Source: Gluconacetobacter sacchari (lineage in GTDB: Bacteria; Pseudomonadota; Alphaproteobacteria; Acetobacterales; Acetobacteraceae). Taken from it: DNA of 64,000 nucleotides. The stretch is taken from positions 62,001 to 126,000 of the forward strand of contig NZ_JABEQJ010000007.1 of the NCBI RefSeq assembly GCF_014174255.1. The letters are read 5' to 3'. The position numbers and the translations under genes were made by a program. The notes beneath the pieces are model-generated. The model saw nothing but the letters and a program-made list of their open reading frames with translations, had not been told where the DNA came from and did not search any database. Shown here piece after piece: positions 44,149-54,879 of the stretch; the first letter of the stretch is position 1, and each line of letters starts with the position of its first letter.

Positions 44149-45092
44149 ACATTGCCGGAAAATGGACCATCGATCGGGCGCCGGACCTGACGGGCCGTAC
44201 GGCCGTCGTGACCGGGGCGACCGGCGGTCTGGGCTATGAGGTCGCGCTGGGCCTGGCCACGCGCGGGGCGACCGTGCTGCTGACCGGGCGCGACGCGGCG
44301 CGCGGCGCGCGGGCGGTGGAGGCCCTGCGCGCCAGGGTGGGGGAGGCGCGGGCGGAGTTCCTGCCGCTGGACCTGGCCAGCCTGCGGTCGATCGCCGAGT
44401 TCGCGCGCGGCCTGAAGGAGCGGACCGATGCGCTCGACATCCTGGTGAACAATGCCGGGGTGATGGCCTCGCCCCGCAGGCAGGAAACGGCGGATGGGTT
44501 CGAATTGCAGTTCGGCACCAATTACCTCGGGCATTTCGCCCTGACCGGCCTTTTGCGCCCCCAGTTGCAGCGCGCGGCACAGGGGGGCCGGGTGGTCAGC
44601 GTGGCCAGTCTGGCGGCATGGCAGGGGCGGATCGTCTTCGACGACCTTCAGGGGCGGCATCGGTACAGCCCGTTCGCCGCCTACCAGCAGAGCAAGCTGG
44701 CCAACCTGATCTTCGCGCTGGAACTCAACCGGGTGGCCCAATCCAACGGTTGGCGGCTGCATTCCGTCGCCGCGCATCCGGGCTGGGCGCGGACCGATAT
44801 CGCCGTCAGCCGGTCCTCGGCGCCGCAGGGCATCGTCGAGCGGGCGATGCGGCGTCTGGTGCGGGTCGGGTTTCGCGCCCTGGGCCAGTCGGCCGAGGCC
44901 GGGGCGCGGCCGATCCTGTTCGCCGCCGCCGCACCCGAGGCACGGGACGGCGGCTATTACGGGCCGGGCGGACGGGGCGAGCGGCGGGGCCAGGTGACGG
45001 AGGCGCGTATTCCGCCGCAGGCGCTGAACCTGTCGGTGGCGCGACGGCTGTGGAGCGTTTCGGAGCGGCTGACGGGGGTGGCGCTGTCCTGA
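44145..45092 (+). CDS. Short-chain dehydrogenase/reductase
   Basis: 315 residues. The cofactor loop TGATGGLG is at about 24-31, NNAG at about 102-105, the catalytic Ser in VSVASLAAWQG and Tyr/Lys in YQQSK (about 185-189). The layout with HPGWARTDI resembles retinol-dehydrogenase/WW-oxidoreductase-like SDRs; the substrate is unknown. The start overlaps the DedA stop by 4 bp, so the two are translationally coupled. Confidence 0.88.
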   Translation: MNIAGKWTIDRAPDLTGRTAVVTGATGGLGYEVALGLATRGATVLLTGRDAARGARAVEALRARVGEARAEFLPLDLASLRSIAEFARGLKERTDALDILVNNAGVMASPRRQETADGFELQFGTNYLGHFALTGLLRPQLQRAAQGGRVVSVASLAAWQGRIVFDDLQGRHRYSPFAAYQQSKLANLIFALELNRVAQSNGWRLHSVAAHPGWARTDIAVSRSSAPQGIVERAMRRLVRVGFRALGQSAEAGARPILFAAAAPEARDGGYYGPGGRGERRGQVTEARIPPQALNLSVARRLWSVSERLTGVALS

Positions 45093-45095
45093 GGC

Positions 45096-45140
45096 TCGGG
45101 GGCTTTGCCCCCGACCCCCCACCAAAGGCGGTGCCTTTGG
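45096..45140. terminator. Tandem hairpins between convergent genes
   Basis: Hairpin 1 is TCGGGGG-CTTTG-CCCCCGA (45096-45114), hairpin 2 is CCAAAGGC-GGT-GCCTTTGG (45122-45140), with a C-run between. They separate the SDR gene and trmB, which point at each other, so a bidirectional transcription stop is likely. Neither is followed by a T-run. Confidence 0.6.
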
Positions 45141-45174
45141 AAACCAATCGGGAAAATAGGGCAGCGCCCCGGCC

Positions 45175-45909
45175 TTAACGCCGCGCGAACGTCCAGTAGA
45201 GCGGCTGGCGGCCGGCCTTCAACGCCTTGGCTTCGTAGCGCGTCGGCGGCCAGCCTTCGGGGCGGGTGGTGGCCGGGGGCGCGGTGTCGAACAGGCTTTG
45301 CGCGCCCATGACCTCTTCGACCCAGGCCTGGTAGGTGGGATCGTCGCTGGCGACGCGCCAGATGGCACCGGGTTTGAGCGCGCGGGCGACCAGGGCGATA
45401 TTGGCCGGATGGACGAAGCGGCGCTTGGCGTGCCGCGCCTTGGGCCAGGGGTCGGGGAACATCAGGAACATCCGGTCGAGCGACCGTTCGGGCAGGGCGC
45501 GCAGCAGGATGCGCGCGTCTTCGTCCCAGATGCGCAGCAGGTCGGGGACGGGGGCCGTCGCCTCCTGCTCGTCGGGTACCAGGCGCGACAGCAGGGAGCA
45601 GAGGCCGTTCTCGAAGACCTCGCTGGCGATGTAGCCGACATTGGGATGGGCCGCGTGCTGCGCCAGCGAATGCTCGCCGCCGCCGAAACCGACTTCCAGC
45701 CAGATTTCGGCCGGTGCGCGGCCGAAGGCGCGCGCGGGGTCGTCCAGCTGGGCCCGGTCGAGGCGCAGGCGGGGCAGGGTTTCGTCGAGCAGGCGCTGCT
45801 GGCGCGGCCGAAGGGGGTGGCCGCGCTGGCGGCCGTAGAGCCGGTCCGGCGAGGCCTTGACGGCAATCCCCGCCGCGTCGGCGGGAATTGCCGTTTCGGG
45901 GCCTGTCAT
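45175..45909 (-). CDS. trmB: tRNA (guanine46-N7)-methyltransferase
   Basis: 244 residues; a class I SAM methyltransferase that forms m7G46 in the tRNA variable loop. The SAM loop is EVGFGGGEHS (about 72-81), and the family signature FPDPWPKARHAKRRF is at about 155-169. The start at 45909 is 19 bp after the metK stop; an upstream start at 45948 would overlap metK. It is the last gene of the minus-strand series dapB-metK-trmB. Confidence 0.95.
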   Translation of the reverse strand: MTGPETAIPADAAGIAVKASPDRLYGRQRGHPLRPRQQRLLDETLPRLRLDRAQLDDPARAFGRAPAEIWLEVGFGGGEHSLAQHAAHPNVGYIASEVFENGLCSLLSRLVPDEQEATAPVPDLLRIWDEDARILLRALPERSLDRMFLMFPDPWPKARHAKRRFVHPANIALVARALKPGAIWRVASDDPTYQAWVEEVMGAQSLFDTAPPATTRPEGWPPTRYEAKALKAGRQPLYWTFARR

Positions 45910-45928
45910 GGTGTCGCCGGTCGGGCGA

Positions 45929-47116
45929 TCAGCGGTTGAACGCACCACGCAGCGCGTCCACCAGATCGGTCTGTTCCCAGGTGAAATTGTCGCGGGCGGC
46001 GTCGGGCGTGCGGCCGAAATGACCGTAGGCCGAGGTTTCGGTGTAGATCGGCCGGTTGAGGCGCAGGTGGCGGCGGATGCCGCGCGGCGTCAGGTTCATG
46101 ACCTCGCGCAGCACGCGGCCCAGCTTTTCCTCGTCCACGTCGCGGCCGGTGCCGTCGAGGTCGACATAGACCGAGAGCGGGTGCGACACGCCGATGGCGT
46201 AGGAGATCTGCAACGTGCAGCGATCGGCCAGGCCGGCGGCGACCACGTTCTTGGCCAGGTAGCGGCAGGCATAGGCGGCCGAGCGATCGACCTTGGTCGG
46301 GTCCTTGCCGGAGAACGCGCCGCCGCCATGCGGCGCCGCGCCGCCGTAGGTGTCGACGATGATCTTGCGACCGGTCAGGCCGCAATCGCCGTCCGGGCCG
46401 CCGACGACGAACACGCCGGTCGGGTTGGCGTAGAATTCGTCATCCGGGCACATCCAGCCTTCGGGCAGCACGTCCACCACGATCTCGCGCAGGGCTTCGC
46501 GGATCGCGGTCTGGCTGGCGCCTTCGTCATGCTGGGTCGAGATGACGACCGAGGTGGCGCCGACCGGTCGGCCGTCGACATAGCGCAGCGTGACCTGGCT
46601 CTTGGCGTCGGGTTGCAGGGTGGCGACGCGGGCGTCGCCGGCCTTCCGCAGGTCGCGGATGCGGTGCAGGATGGCGTGGGAATAGAACAGCGGCGCCGGC
46701 ATCAGCGTCTCGGTCTCGCGGGTCGCGAAGCCGAACATGATGCCCTGGTCGCCCGCGCCCTCGTCCTTGTCGCCCGCGCTGTCGACGCCCACCGCGATGT
46801 CGGCGGACTGCGCGTGCAGGAAGGATTCGATCGTCGCGTTCTTCCACGAGAAGCCGGACTGGTCGTAGCCGATATCGCGGATCGCGGCGCGCGCGCCCTC
46901 GATCAGGGCCTCGGTGGTGACGGAGGCCGGGCCGCGGACCTCGCCGGCCAGGACCACGCGGTTTGTGGTGACGAGGGTCTCGCACGCAACACGGGATTCA
47001 CCATCGGCCGCCAGATAGGCGTCCAGCACCGTATCGCTGATCCGGTCGGCAACCTTGTCGGGATGGCCTTCGGAAACCGATTCCGATGTGAACAGAAAAT
47101 CACCTTTGTTACGCAT
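45929..47116 (-). CDS. metK: S-adenosylmethionine synthase
   Basis: 395 residues; it makes SAM from methionine and ATP. Signatures are [19 protein letters not shown] at the N-terminus, [12 protein letters not shown] (about 116-127) and [16 protein letters not shown]. The frame is open upstream, but ATG 47116 gives the standard N-terminus. The 166-bp leader has no SAM riboswitch that could be recognised by eye. The product feeds the neighbouring methyltransferase TrmB and RsmG-type enzymes. Confidence 0.97.
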   Translation of the reverse strand: MRNKGDFLFTSESVSEGHPDKVADRISDTVLDAYLAADGESRVACETLVTTNRVVLAGEVRGPASVTTEALIEGARAAIRDIGYDQSGFSWKNATIESFLHAQSADIAVGVDSAGDKDEGAGDQGIMFGFATRETETLMPAPLFYSHAILHRIRDLRKAGDARVATLQPDAKSQVTLRYVDGRPVGATSVVISTQHDEGASQTAIREALREIVVDVLPEGWMCPDDEFYANPTGVFVVGGPDGDCGLTGRKIIVDTYGGAAPHGGGAFSGKDPTKVDRSAAYACRYLAKNVVAAGLADRCTLQISYAIGVSHPLSVYVDLDGTGRDVDEEKLGRVLREVMNLTPRGIRRHLRLNRPIYTETSAYGHFGRTPDAARDNFTWEQTDLVDALRGAFNR

Positions 47117-47282
47117 GATGGTCCTGTCTGTCTCGTACGGGGATTGGGAACGACACCGCCACGCATGCGGGGTCCGGGCGGGTCCGTTTGGCGGAGAACC
47201 CACAAACCGTCAAGTATTTTTGATGGATACCACGATCGCGCGTGAGCATTGCCGGGACGATCGTTTCGGTCGGGGAAATCAT

Positions 47283-48053
47283 TCAGCGAAGTCCCAGAAC
47301 GTCTTCCATGTCGTACAGGCCCGGCGGGCGGCCGCGCAGCCACAGGGCCGCGCGCACCGCGCCGGAGGCGAAGACCCGGCGGTCGAAGGCGCGGTGGGTC
47401 AGGGCGATCTGTTCGCCGGCCGAGGTGAAGGTCAGCGTATGTTCGCCCACGATCTGCCCGCCGCGCAGGACGGCGAAGCCGATCGCGTCGGCCCGGCGGG
47501 GGCCGGTATGGCCGGTGCGGCCGGAGTCCATGTGGCTGGACAGGTCGATGCCGCGCCCGTCGGCGACGGCCTGCCCGATGGCCAGCGCGGTGCCGGAGGG
47601 GGCATCGACCTTCTGCCGGTGGTGCATTTCCAGGATTTCGGCATCGTAGGCCGATGCGGGCAGAATTTCGGCCATCTGGCGGGCCAGGCGGGTGACCAGG
47701 GTCACGCCCGGCGAATAGTTCGCGGCCTGGACCACGGGGATGGCGCGGGCGGCGTCGGCGACGATGGCCTGGTCGGCTTCGGACAGGCCGGTCGTGCCCA
47801 GCACCCAGGCCACGCCGGCTTTCGCCAGGGCGGCGGCGTGGGCGCGGATGGTGGCGGCGTGGGTGAAATCGATCACCACGTCGCAGGACGGGGCCAGCGC
47901 GTCGAGGGTGGGGAACAGGGCGCCGTCGCCCTGCGGGTCGCGGCTGGTGCCGCCCGCCAGGATGGCGCCGGCCGCCGTCACCTCTTCGCGCAGCAGGCGC
48001 CCGACGCGCCCGTTGATGCCGGCGATGCCGATCCGCATCGTGTCTGTCGTCAT
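47283..48053 (-). CDS. dapB: 4-hydroxy-tetrahydrodipicolinate reductase
   Basis: 256 residues; the NAD(P)H-dependent second step of the diaminopimelate/lysine branch. The cofactor loop is GINGRVGR (about 11-18), GTTGL is present, and the catalytic segment is EMHHRQKVDAPSGTAL. The start is set at 48053 (MTTDTMRIG); Met at 48038 is also plausible. It lies between dnaJ and metK on the same strand, a grouping of dnaKJ with dapB seen in alphaproteobacteria. Confidence 0.95.
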   Translation of the reverse strand: MTTDTMRIGIAGINGRVGRLLREEVTAAGAILAGGTSRDPQGDGALFPTLDALAPSCDVVIDFTHAATIRAHAAALAKAGVAWVLGTTGLSEADQAIVADAARAIPVVQAANYSPGVTLVTRLARQMAEILPASAYDAEILEMHHRQKVDAPSGTALAIGQAVADGRGIDLSSHMDSGRTGHTGPRRADAIGFAVLRGGQIVGEHTLTFTSAGEQIALTHRAFDRRVFASGAVRAALWLRGRPPGLYDMEDVLGLR

Positions 48054-48208
48054 GTCATGGTCCGGAACAGGGGTGGCGGCGCGACCGGGGGATCGCGCCG
48101 CCTGGTTATCCATGGTGCGAGTTGGGGGGGATCACCATGGATGACGGATTTCTACCCGTATCCCGGAGGGGGTTCAACCGGCCGTGTTGCCGGCCGCGGC
48201 GGCGCCGG

Positions 48209-49336
48209 TCAGAGCTTGCCTTCGAAGAAGTCGCGGACCTTGCTGAAAAAGCCCGTGCTTTCCGGATTGGCGCGCGCGTGGTCCTCGGCCTCGGCTTCGA
48301 ACTCGTCCAGCAGCTCGCGCTGGCGCCTGGTCAGGTGCTGCGGGGTCTCGACCGACACCTGGATATACATGTCCCCCCGCGCCGACGAGCGCAGGACCGA
48401 GAACCCCTTGCCGCGCAGGCGGAAATTCTCGCCGGTCTGGGTGCCGGCGGGCACCTTGACCTTGGCGCGGGAGCCGTCGACGACCGGGACCTCGATTTCG
48501 GTGCCCAGGGCCGCCTGCGTCATGCGCAGCGGCACCCGGCAATAGATGTTGGCCCCGTCGCGCTGGAAGATCGGGTGTGGCTCGACCGCGATATGGACGT
48601 AGAGGTCGCCCGGCTGCGCGCCCTTGCCGCCGGCCTCGCCCTCGCCCGACAGGCGGATGCGCGTGCCGTCCTCGACCCCGGCCGGGATCGCGACTTCGAG
48701 CGTGCGGTCGCGTTCGACCGTGCCGGCACCGCGACAGACGGTGCAGGGGTTGCGCACCACCTTGCCCGCGCCGTGGCAGGTGGGGCACACGCGCTCGACC
48801 AGGAAGAAACCCTGCTGTGCGCGCACCTTGCCCGCGCCGTGACAGGTGGGGCAGGTCTCGGCGCCCTGGTCGCGGTCGGCCGAGCCGGTGCCGTCGCAGG
48901 ACTCGCAGGTCACGCGCGTCGGCACCGTGATGGGCTTCCTGACGCCCGCGAAGGCCTCGGTGAAGGAGATCGAGACCTGGACCTGGATGTCGCTGCCCGA
49001 GCGCCGGCCGCCGCGACGGCCGCCCATCATGTCGCCGAACATCTGTTCGAAAATGTCGCCCAGACCGCCGCCGAAATCGAAGCCGCCGGCGCCGGGGCCG
49101 CCGCCCTCGAACGCCGCATGGCCGAACCGGTCATAGGCGGCGCGCTTCTGGTCGTCCTTCAGGATGTCGTAGGCTTCGCTGATTTCCTTGAACCGGGCCT
49201 CGGCCGACGCGTCGCCGGGATTGCGGTCCGGGTGATACTGCATGGCCAGCCGGCGATACGCCTTCTTGACCTCGTCGCTATTCGCATCGCGGGAGATTTC
49301 GAGTACGGCGTAATAATCCAGCTTCGTGGCCATCAT
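48209..49336 (-). CDS. dnaJ: Chaperone DnaJ
   Basis: 375 residues. The J domain has YHPDRNPGD, then a Gly/Phe-rich region ([16 protein letters not shown]), four zinc-finger repeats [24 protein letters not shown] and CTVCRGAG, and the substrate-binding C-domain. It stimulates the DnaK ATPase and delivers clients. It lies downstream of dnaK on the same strand with an intrinsic terminator between them, so it may be transcribed partly from its own promoter. Confidence 0.97.
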   Translation of the reverse strand: MMATKLDYYAVLEISRDANSDEVKKAYRRLAMQYHPDRNPGDASAEARFKEISEAYDILKDDQKRAAYDRFGHAAFEGGGPGAGGFDFGGGLGDIFEQMFGDMMGGRRGGRRSGSDIQVQVSISFTEAFAGVRKPITVPTRVTCESCDGTGSADRDQGAETCPTCHGAGKVRAQQGFFLVERVCPTCHGAGKVVRNPCTVCRGAGTVERDRTLEVAIPAGVEDGTRIRLSGEGEAGGKGAQPGDLYVHIAVEPHPIFQRDGANIYCRVPLRMTQAALGTEIEVPVVDGSRAKVKVPAGTQTGENFRLRGKGFSVLRSSARGDMYIQVSVETPQHLTRRQRELLDEFEAEAEDHARANPESTGFFSKVRDFFEGKL

Positions 49337-49390
49337 GGTCCTCGTGGGCGGGACCGCCGCGCGGCGGGCGGGCGGCCCTGTCTGTCATGG

Positions 49391-49424
49391 AAAAAAAGCG
49401 CCCGCCTTCGGGGGAAGGGGGCGC
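49391..49424 (-). terminator. Rho-independent terminator after dnaK
   Basis: On the minus strand GCGCCC and CCTT pair with AAGG and GGGCGC around a six-base loop, followed by seven T. It lies about 57 bp downstream of the dnaK stop and before dnaJ, so it should attenuate read-through and lower dnaJ relative to dnaK. Confidence 0.8.
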
Positions 49425-49481
49425 CTCGCTTGGGGCGCCGGCCCGGGGGCCGGCGCATGCTGTGCGATGAACGCCGGCCGA

Positions 49482-51395
<1,914 letters not shown>

Positions 51396-51458
51396 ATTCT
51401 CTCTCCTGTCAGCGGTCCCGCCCGGCCCGAAGCACCGGAATGGACCCTAGAAAATCCG

Positions 51459-51488
51459 CCATGGGGCAGGATCGCCGGACTGTTTCAC
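51459..51488 (-). promoter_or_regulatory. Possible heat-shock (RpoH-type) promoter of dnaK
   Basis: On the minus strand GTGAAAC (51482-51488) and CCCCATGG (51459-51466) are spaced about 15 bases and resemble the TTGAAA / CCCATnT elements of RpoH promoters. They lie 64-93 bp upstream of dnaK. No CIRCE inverted repeat was found. Assignment is tentative. Confidence 0.35.
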
Positions 51489-51559
51489 CACATCCGCCCG
51501 TGTCGCCATGGCCATGGCAGACATGTATTGAGCCATGGCATTCGTTTCAAGGCCCGATG

Positions 51560-52174
51560 TCAGCCCGCCGGGGGCGCGCCCTTGGACACCACGACCATCG
51601 CCGGCTTGAGCAGGCGGCCATGCAGCGTCCAGGCCGGGGTCCAGGCCTGGATCACCGTGCCGTGCGCGTGCTCGTCGCTGTGCTGCTCGGCCATCGCCTG
51701 GTGGTGGTTGGCGTCGAACGGATGCCCGGCCGGATCGGTGGCGGCGATGCCGTTGCGTTCCAGGATGCCCAGGAACGACCGCTCGGTGCTCTCGATGCCT
51801 TCGCGCATGCGGGTGATCAGCGCGTCCTCCCCCTCGGCGGGCGCGGGGAGGCTGTCGAGGGCGCGCTTGAGGTTCTCGGCGGCCTCGACGACGTCGCGGG
51901 CGAATTTCTGCGTGGCATATTGCCGCGCGTCCTCGACCTCGCGCCTGGTGCGAGTGCGCAGGTTCTGCATCTCCGCTTCCGAGCGCAGCCATTTCTCCCG
52001 CATCTCCTCCAGCGCTGCTTCCAGCTCCTGGATGCGGGGATGGGCGGGCTCGGCCTGGCCGCTTTCCGGCCGGATCGGGTCCTGATCGGTGCCGGGGTGC
52101 TGGCCCGGCGCGGACGTCCCGGTCTCTCCGCTCGGAGAGTCGGCGACGGGGGTGGGGTCTGTATCGTGACTCAT
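51560..52174 (-). CDS. grpE: Nucleotide exchange factor GrpE
   Basis: 204 residues. A disordered acidic N-terminus precedes a long helix (about 55-110, ALEEMREKWLRSEAEMQNLR) and the beta domain with HPFDANHHQAMAEQ, VIQAWTPAWTLHGRLLKPAMV. It releases ADP from DnaK. The start at 52174 (MSHDTDPTP) is chosen; upstream codons are unconserved. It is divergent from the response regulator gene. Confidence 0.95.
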   Translation of the reverse strand: MSHDTDPTPVADSPSGETGTSAPGQHPGTDQDPIRPESGQAEPAHPRIQELEAALEEMREKWLRSEAEMQNLRTRTRREVEDARQYATQKFARDVVEAAENLKRALDSLPAPAEGEDALITRMREGIESTERSFLGILERNGIAATDPAGHPFDANHHQAMAEQHSDEHAHGTVIQAWTPAWTLHGRLLKPAMVVVSKGAPPAG

Positions 52175-52392
52175 GCTTCCTGAAGTAGGTGAGCCCGGGC
52201 GCTTGGACAAGGCGTCACGGCCACCTTCCACGCGATGGCCGGGCGGACAAGCGCCGGATGAAGATGGATGGATCGTCATGAGCCGGCAGTCATGACATCG
52301 GCGCATGGCCGGGGTTAAGATATCGCCTGGACCATGAGGGGCCTGAATACAGCGAGGCCGACCCTCGGCCGGAAGGGAGCGAGAACGCCGCG

Positions 52393-53103
52393 ATGGAGCC
52401 GACGAAACACACGATCGCCCTGGTCGACGACGACCGGAATATCCTGGAGTCGGTCCAGATGACGCTGGAGGCCGAGGGCTTCAACGTCCGTACCTATACC
52501 GATGGCGAGAGCGCGCTGCATGGATTGATGAGCCGGCCGGTCGACCTGGCGGTTCTGGACATCAAGATGCCCCGCATGGACGGCATGGAGCTGTTGCAGC
52601 GCCTGCGCGCCCGCTCGCAACTGCCGGTCATCTTCCTGTCGTCGAAGGACGAGGAGGTGGACCAGTTGATGGGGCTGCGGCTGGGGGCGGACGATTACAT
52701 CACCAAGCCGTTCTCGCAGCGGCTGCTGCTGGAACGCATCCGCGCCCTGCTGCGCCGCAACGAGGCCAACCGGGCCGAGGCCGGCGGGCCTGCCGCCGGC
52801 GGCAGCCTGGTGCGGGGCGAGCTGTCGCTGGACGAAAACCGGCACCAGTGCCTGTGGCGCGGCAAGGATATCCAGTTGACGGTGACGGAGTTCCTGCTGG
52901 TCAAGGCGCTGGCGGCGCGGCCGGGGCTGGTCAAGTCGCGCGACCAGCTGATCGACGCCGCCTATGGCGAGAACATCTATGTCGATGACCGGACCATCGA
53001 CAGCCATATCAAGCGCGTGCGGAAGAAATTCCGCCAGGTGGACGACGATTTCAACCAGATCGAGACGCTGTACGGCATCGGCTACCGGTACAAGGAAGAA
53101 TAA
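52393..53103 (+). CDS. chvI: OmpR-family response regulator, ChvI-like
   Basis: 236 residues. The receiver domain has [10 protein letters not shown], phospho-acceptor Asp56 in [11 protein letters not shown], and the conserved Lys in [10 protein letters not shown]; the winged-helix output domain ends [20 protein letters not shown]. The sequence and the overlap with a ChvG-like kinase support the ChvI assignment; these systems respond to acid or envelope stress. The stop and the kinase ATG share a base (TAATG). Confidence 0.88.
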   Translation: MEPTKHTIALVDDDRNILESVQMTLEAEGFNVRTYTDGESALHGLMSRPVDLAVLDIKMPRMDGMELLQRLRARSQLPVIFLSSKDEEVDQLMGLRLGADDYITKPFSQRLLLERIRALLRRNEANRAEAGGPAAGGSLVRGELSLDENRHQCLWRGKDIQLTVTEFLLVKALAARPGLVKSRDQLIDAAYGENIYVDDRTIDSHIKRVRKKFRQVDDDFNQIETLYGIGYRYKEE

Positions 53104-54842
53104 TGCTGCTGGCGCGGGCGCGGCGGGCGATGGCGTCGTGGACCGAGATCCAGACCCACGACGCCGCGTCGGCCTATCACGAATATCGCACGCGGCTGGT
53201 CTCGCCGCTGATGCGGCGCATCCTGCTGGTCAATGCCGTGCCGCTGATGCTGCTGGCGCTGACGCTGTTCTATCTGAACCAGTTTCAGAACAGCCTGCTG
53301 GAGGCCGAGGTCACGGCGCTGCGCGAGCAGGCGCGGATCTATGCCGGCGCGCTGGGGCAGAACGCGGTGACGGCGGGGCGCGGCGACCCGGTGCTGGACC
53401 CGGTGCAGGCGCGGCCGCTGCTGCTGCGGCTGACCGAGCCCAGCCCCAGCGCCCATGCGCGGCTGTTCGCCCCCGACGGGCAACTGGTGGCCGACAGCCG
53501 GGTCGAGGCGGCGGCGGTCCGCCATCGGCGGGTGCGCGGGCAGATCGACGCCCAGCCCCTGCCCTCGCCCGTTGCCGGTGACGATGGCGACGACCGGGCG
53601 GTGGATACCGCCGCCGATGCGGGGTTCGTCGAACGGTTCTACGACCGGCTGCTGTCGATGCTGCCGACGCTGTCGGGCACGCGGATCATCACGCTGGATA
53701 CCCCCGATACCGACCCTTCCGTCCAGCCGGTCGCGGGCGGCGGTCAGGCGGCGCCGGAGATGCCGCCCTATATCCGCCGCACCGCCAACCGGCACCTGAT
53801 CGTGACCGTGGCCGAGCCGGTGATGCATGAGGGCCAGACGGTCGGCATCATCCAGTTGACGCGCCAGGCGCGCGATGTCGACCGGTCGCTGTTCGCGGTG
53901 CGGTCGTCGATCCTGTCGCTGGTGCTGATGGCGCTGGCCATTACCGTGCTGCTGTCGTGGTACCTGTCGCTGACCATCGCGCGGCCGTTGCTGCGGCTGG
54001 CGGCTTCGGCCCATGTCATCAGGGAGGCTTCCGGCCGGTCGGACAGCGTGCCGCCGCGCCTGCTGGCCCGGCGGGACGAGATCGGCGAGGTGGCGCGTGC
54101 CTTGCAGGACAGTGCCCGCGCGCTGTGGGCGCGCATGGATGCGATCGAACGCTTCGCCGCCGATGTCAGCCACGAGATCAAGAACCCGCTCTCCTCGATC
54201 CGTTCGGCGATCGAGACCCTGCTGCGGATCGAGGACCTGAACCGCCAGCGCCGGCTGCTGTCGATCATCAATGACGATGTGCGCCGGCTGGACCGGCTGA
54301 TCACCGATATTTCGGATGCCAGCCGGGTGGATGCCGAACTGTCGCGCGCGCGGGCGGAGCCGGTGGCGGTGGTGCCGATGCTGTCGGTGCTGGCGGAAAT
54401 CCATCAGGCGACCCGTGGTCCGGGCCAGCCGATCCTGAGTGTCAGCAGCGCGGCCCAGCCCGACCGGCCGCTGACGGTGATGGCGGTCGAGGACCGGCTG
54501 GTGCAGGTGCTGCGCAACCTGATCGGCAATGCGATCTCGTTTTCGCCGCCGGACGGGCAGATCGTGCTGAGCGCGGCCGCCGCGCCGGGCGGGATGGTCG
54601 AGATCGCGGTGACCGACCAGGGGCCGGGCATTCCGGCGGCGAAGCTGGGCAGCATTTTCGACCGGTTCTATTCCGAACGGCCGACCAGCGAGAATTTCGG
54701 CCAGCATTCCGGGCTGGGCCTGTCGATCAGCCGCCAGATCGTCGAGGCGCTGCGGGGCACGATCCGCGCCGAGAACCGGCTGGGGCCGGATGGGCAGGTG
54801 ACGGGGGCGCGCTTCGTCGTGACGCTGCCGCGAGGCGGGTGA
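53103..54842 (+). CDS. chvG: Sensor histidine kinase, ChvG-like
   Basis: 579 residues. TM1 lies at about 37-60, a periplasmic domain of about 200 residues follows, TM2 is at about 262-285 before a HAMP domain, then H-box FAADVSHEIKNPLSSIRSA, N-box NLIGNAISFSPPDG, and lid motifs DQGPGIP and HSGLGLSIS. It phosphorylates the ChvI-like regulator. It is translationally coupled to it. Confidence 0.88.
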   Translation: MLLARARRAMASWTEIQTHDAASAYHEYRTRLVSPLMRRILLVNAVPLMLLALTLFYLNQFQNSLLEAEVTALREQARIYAGALGQNAVTAGRGDPVLDPVQARPLLLRLTEPSPSAHARLFAPDGQLVADSRVEAAAVRHRRVRGQIDAQPLPSPVAGDDGDDRAVDTAADAGFVERFYDRLLSMLPTLSGTRIITLDTPDTDPSVQPVAGGGQAAPEMPPYIRRTANRHLIVTVAEPVMHEGQTVGIIQLTRQARDVDRSLFAVRSSILSLVLMALAITVLLSWYLSLTIARPLLRLAASAHVIREASGRSDSVPPRLLARRDEIGEVARALQDSARALWARMDAIERFAADVSHEIKNPLSSIRSAIETLLRIEDLNRQRRLLSIINDDVRRLDRLITDISDASRVDAELSRARAEPVAVVPMLSVLAEIHQATRGPGQPILSVSSAAQPDRPLTVMAVEDRLVQVLRNLIGNAISFSPPDGQIVLSAAAAPGGMVEIAVTDQGPGIPAAKLGSIFDRFYSERPTSENFGQHSGLGLSISRQIVEALRGTIRAENRLGPDGQVTGARFVVTLPRGG

Positions 54843-54879
54843 CGCCGCCGCGAGAAAACGATCGCGGCGATCCGGCTTT

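Noticed and set aside
47117-47282. SAM riboswitch in the metK leader
   Set aside because: I looked for SAM-II and SAM/SAH-type conserved cores on the minus strand and found no convincing match by eye.
51396-51559. CIRCE element controlling dnaK
   Set aside because: No TTAGCACTC-N9-GAGTGCTAA-type inverted repeat is present; only a weak RpoH-like promoter was seen.
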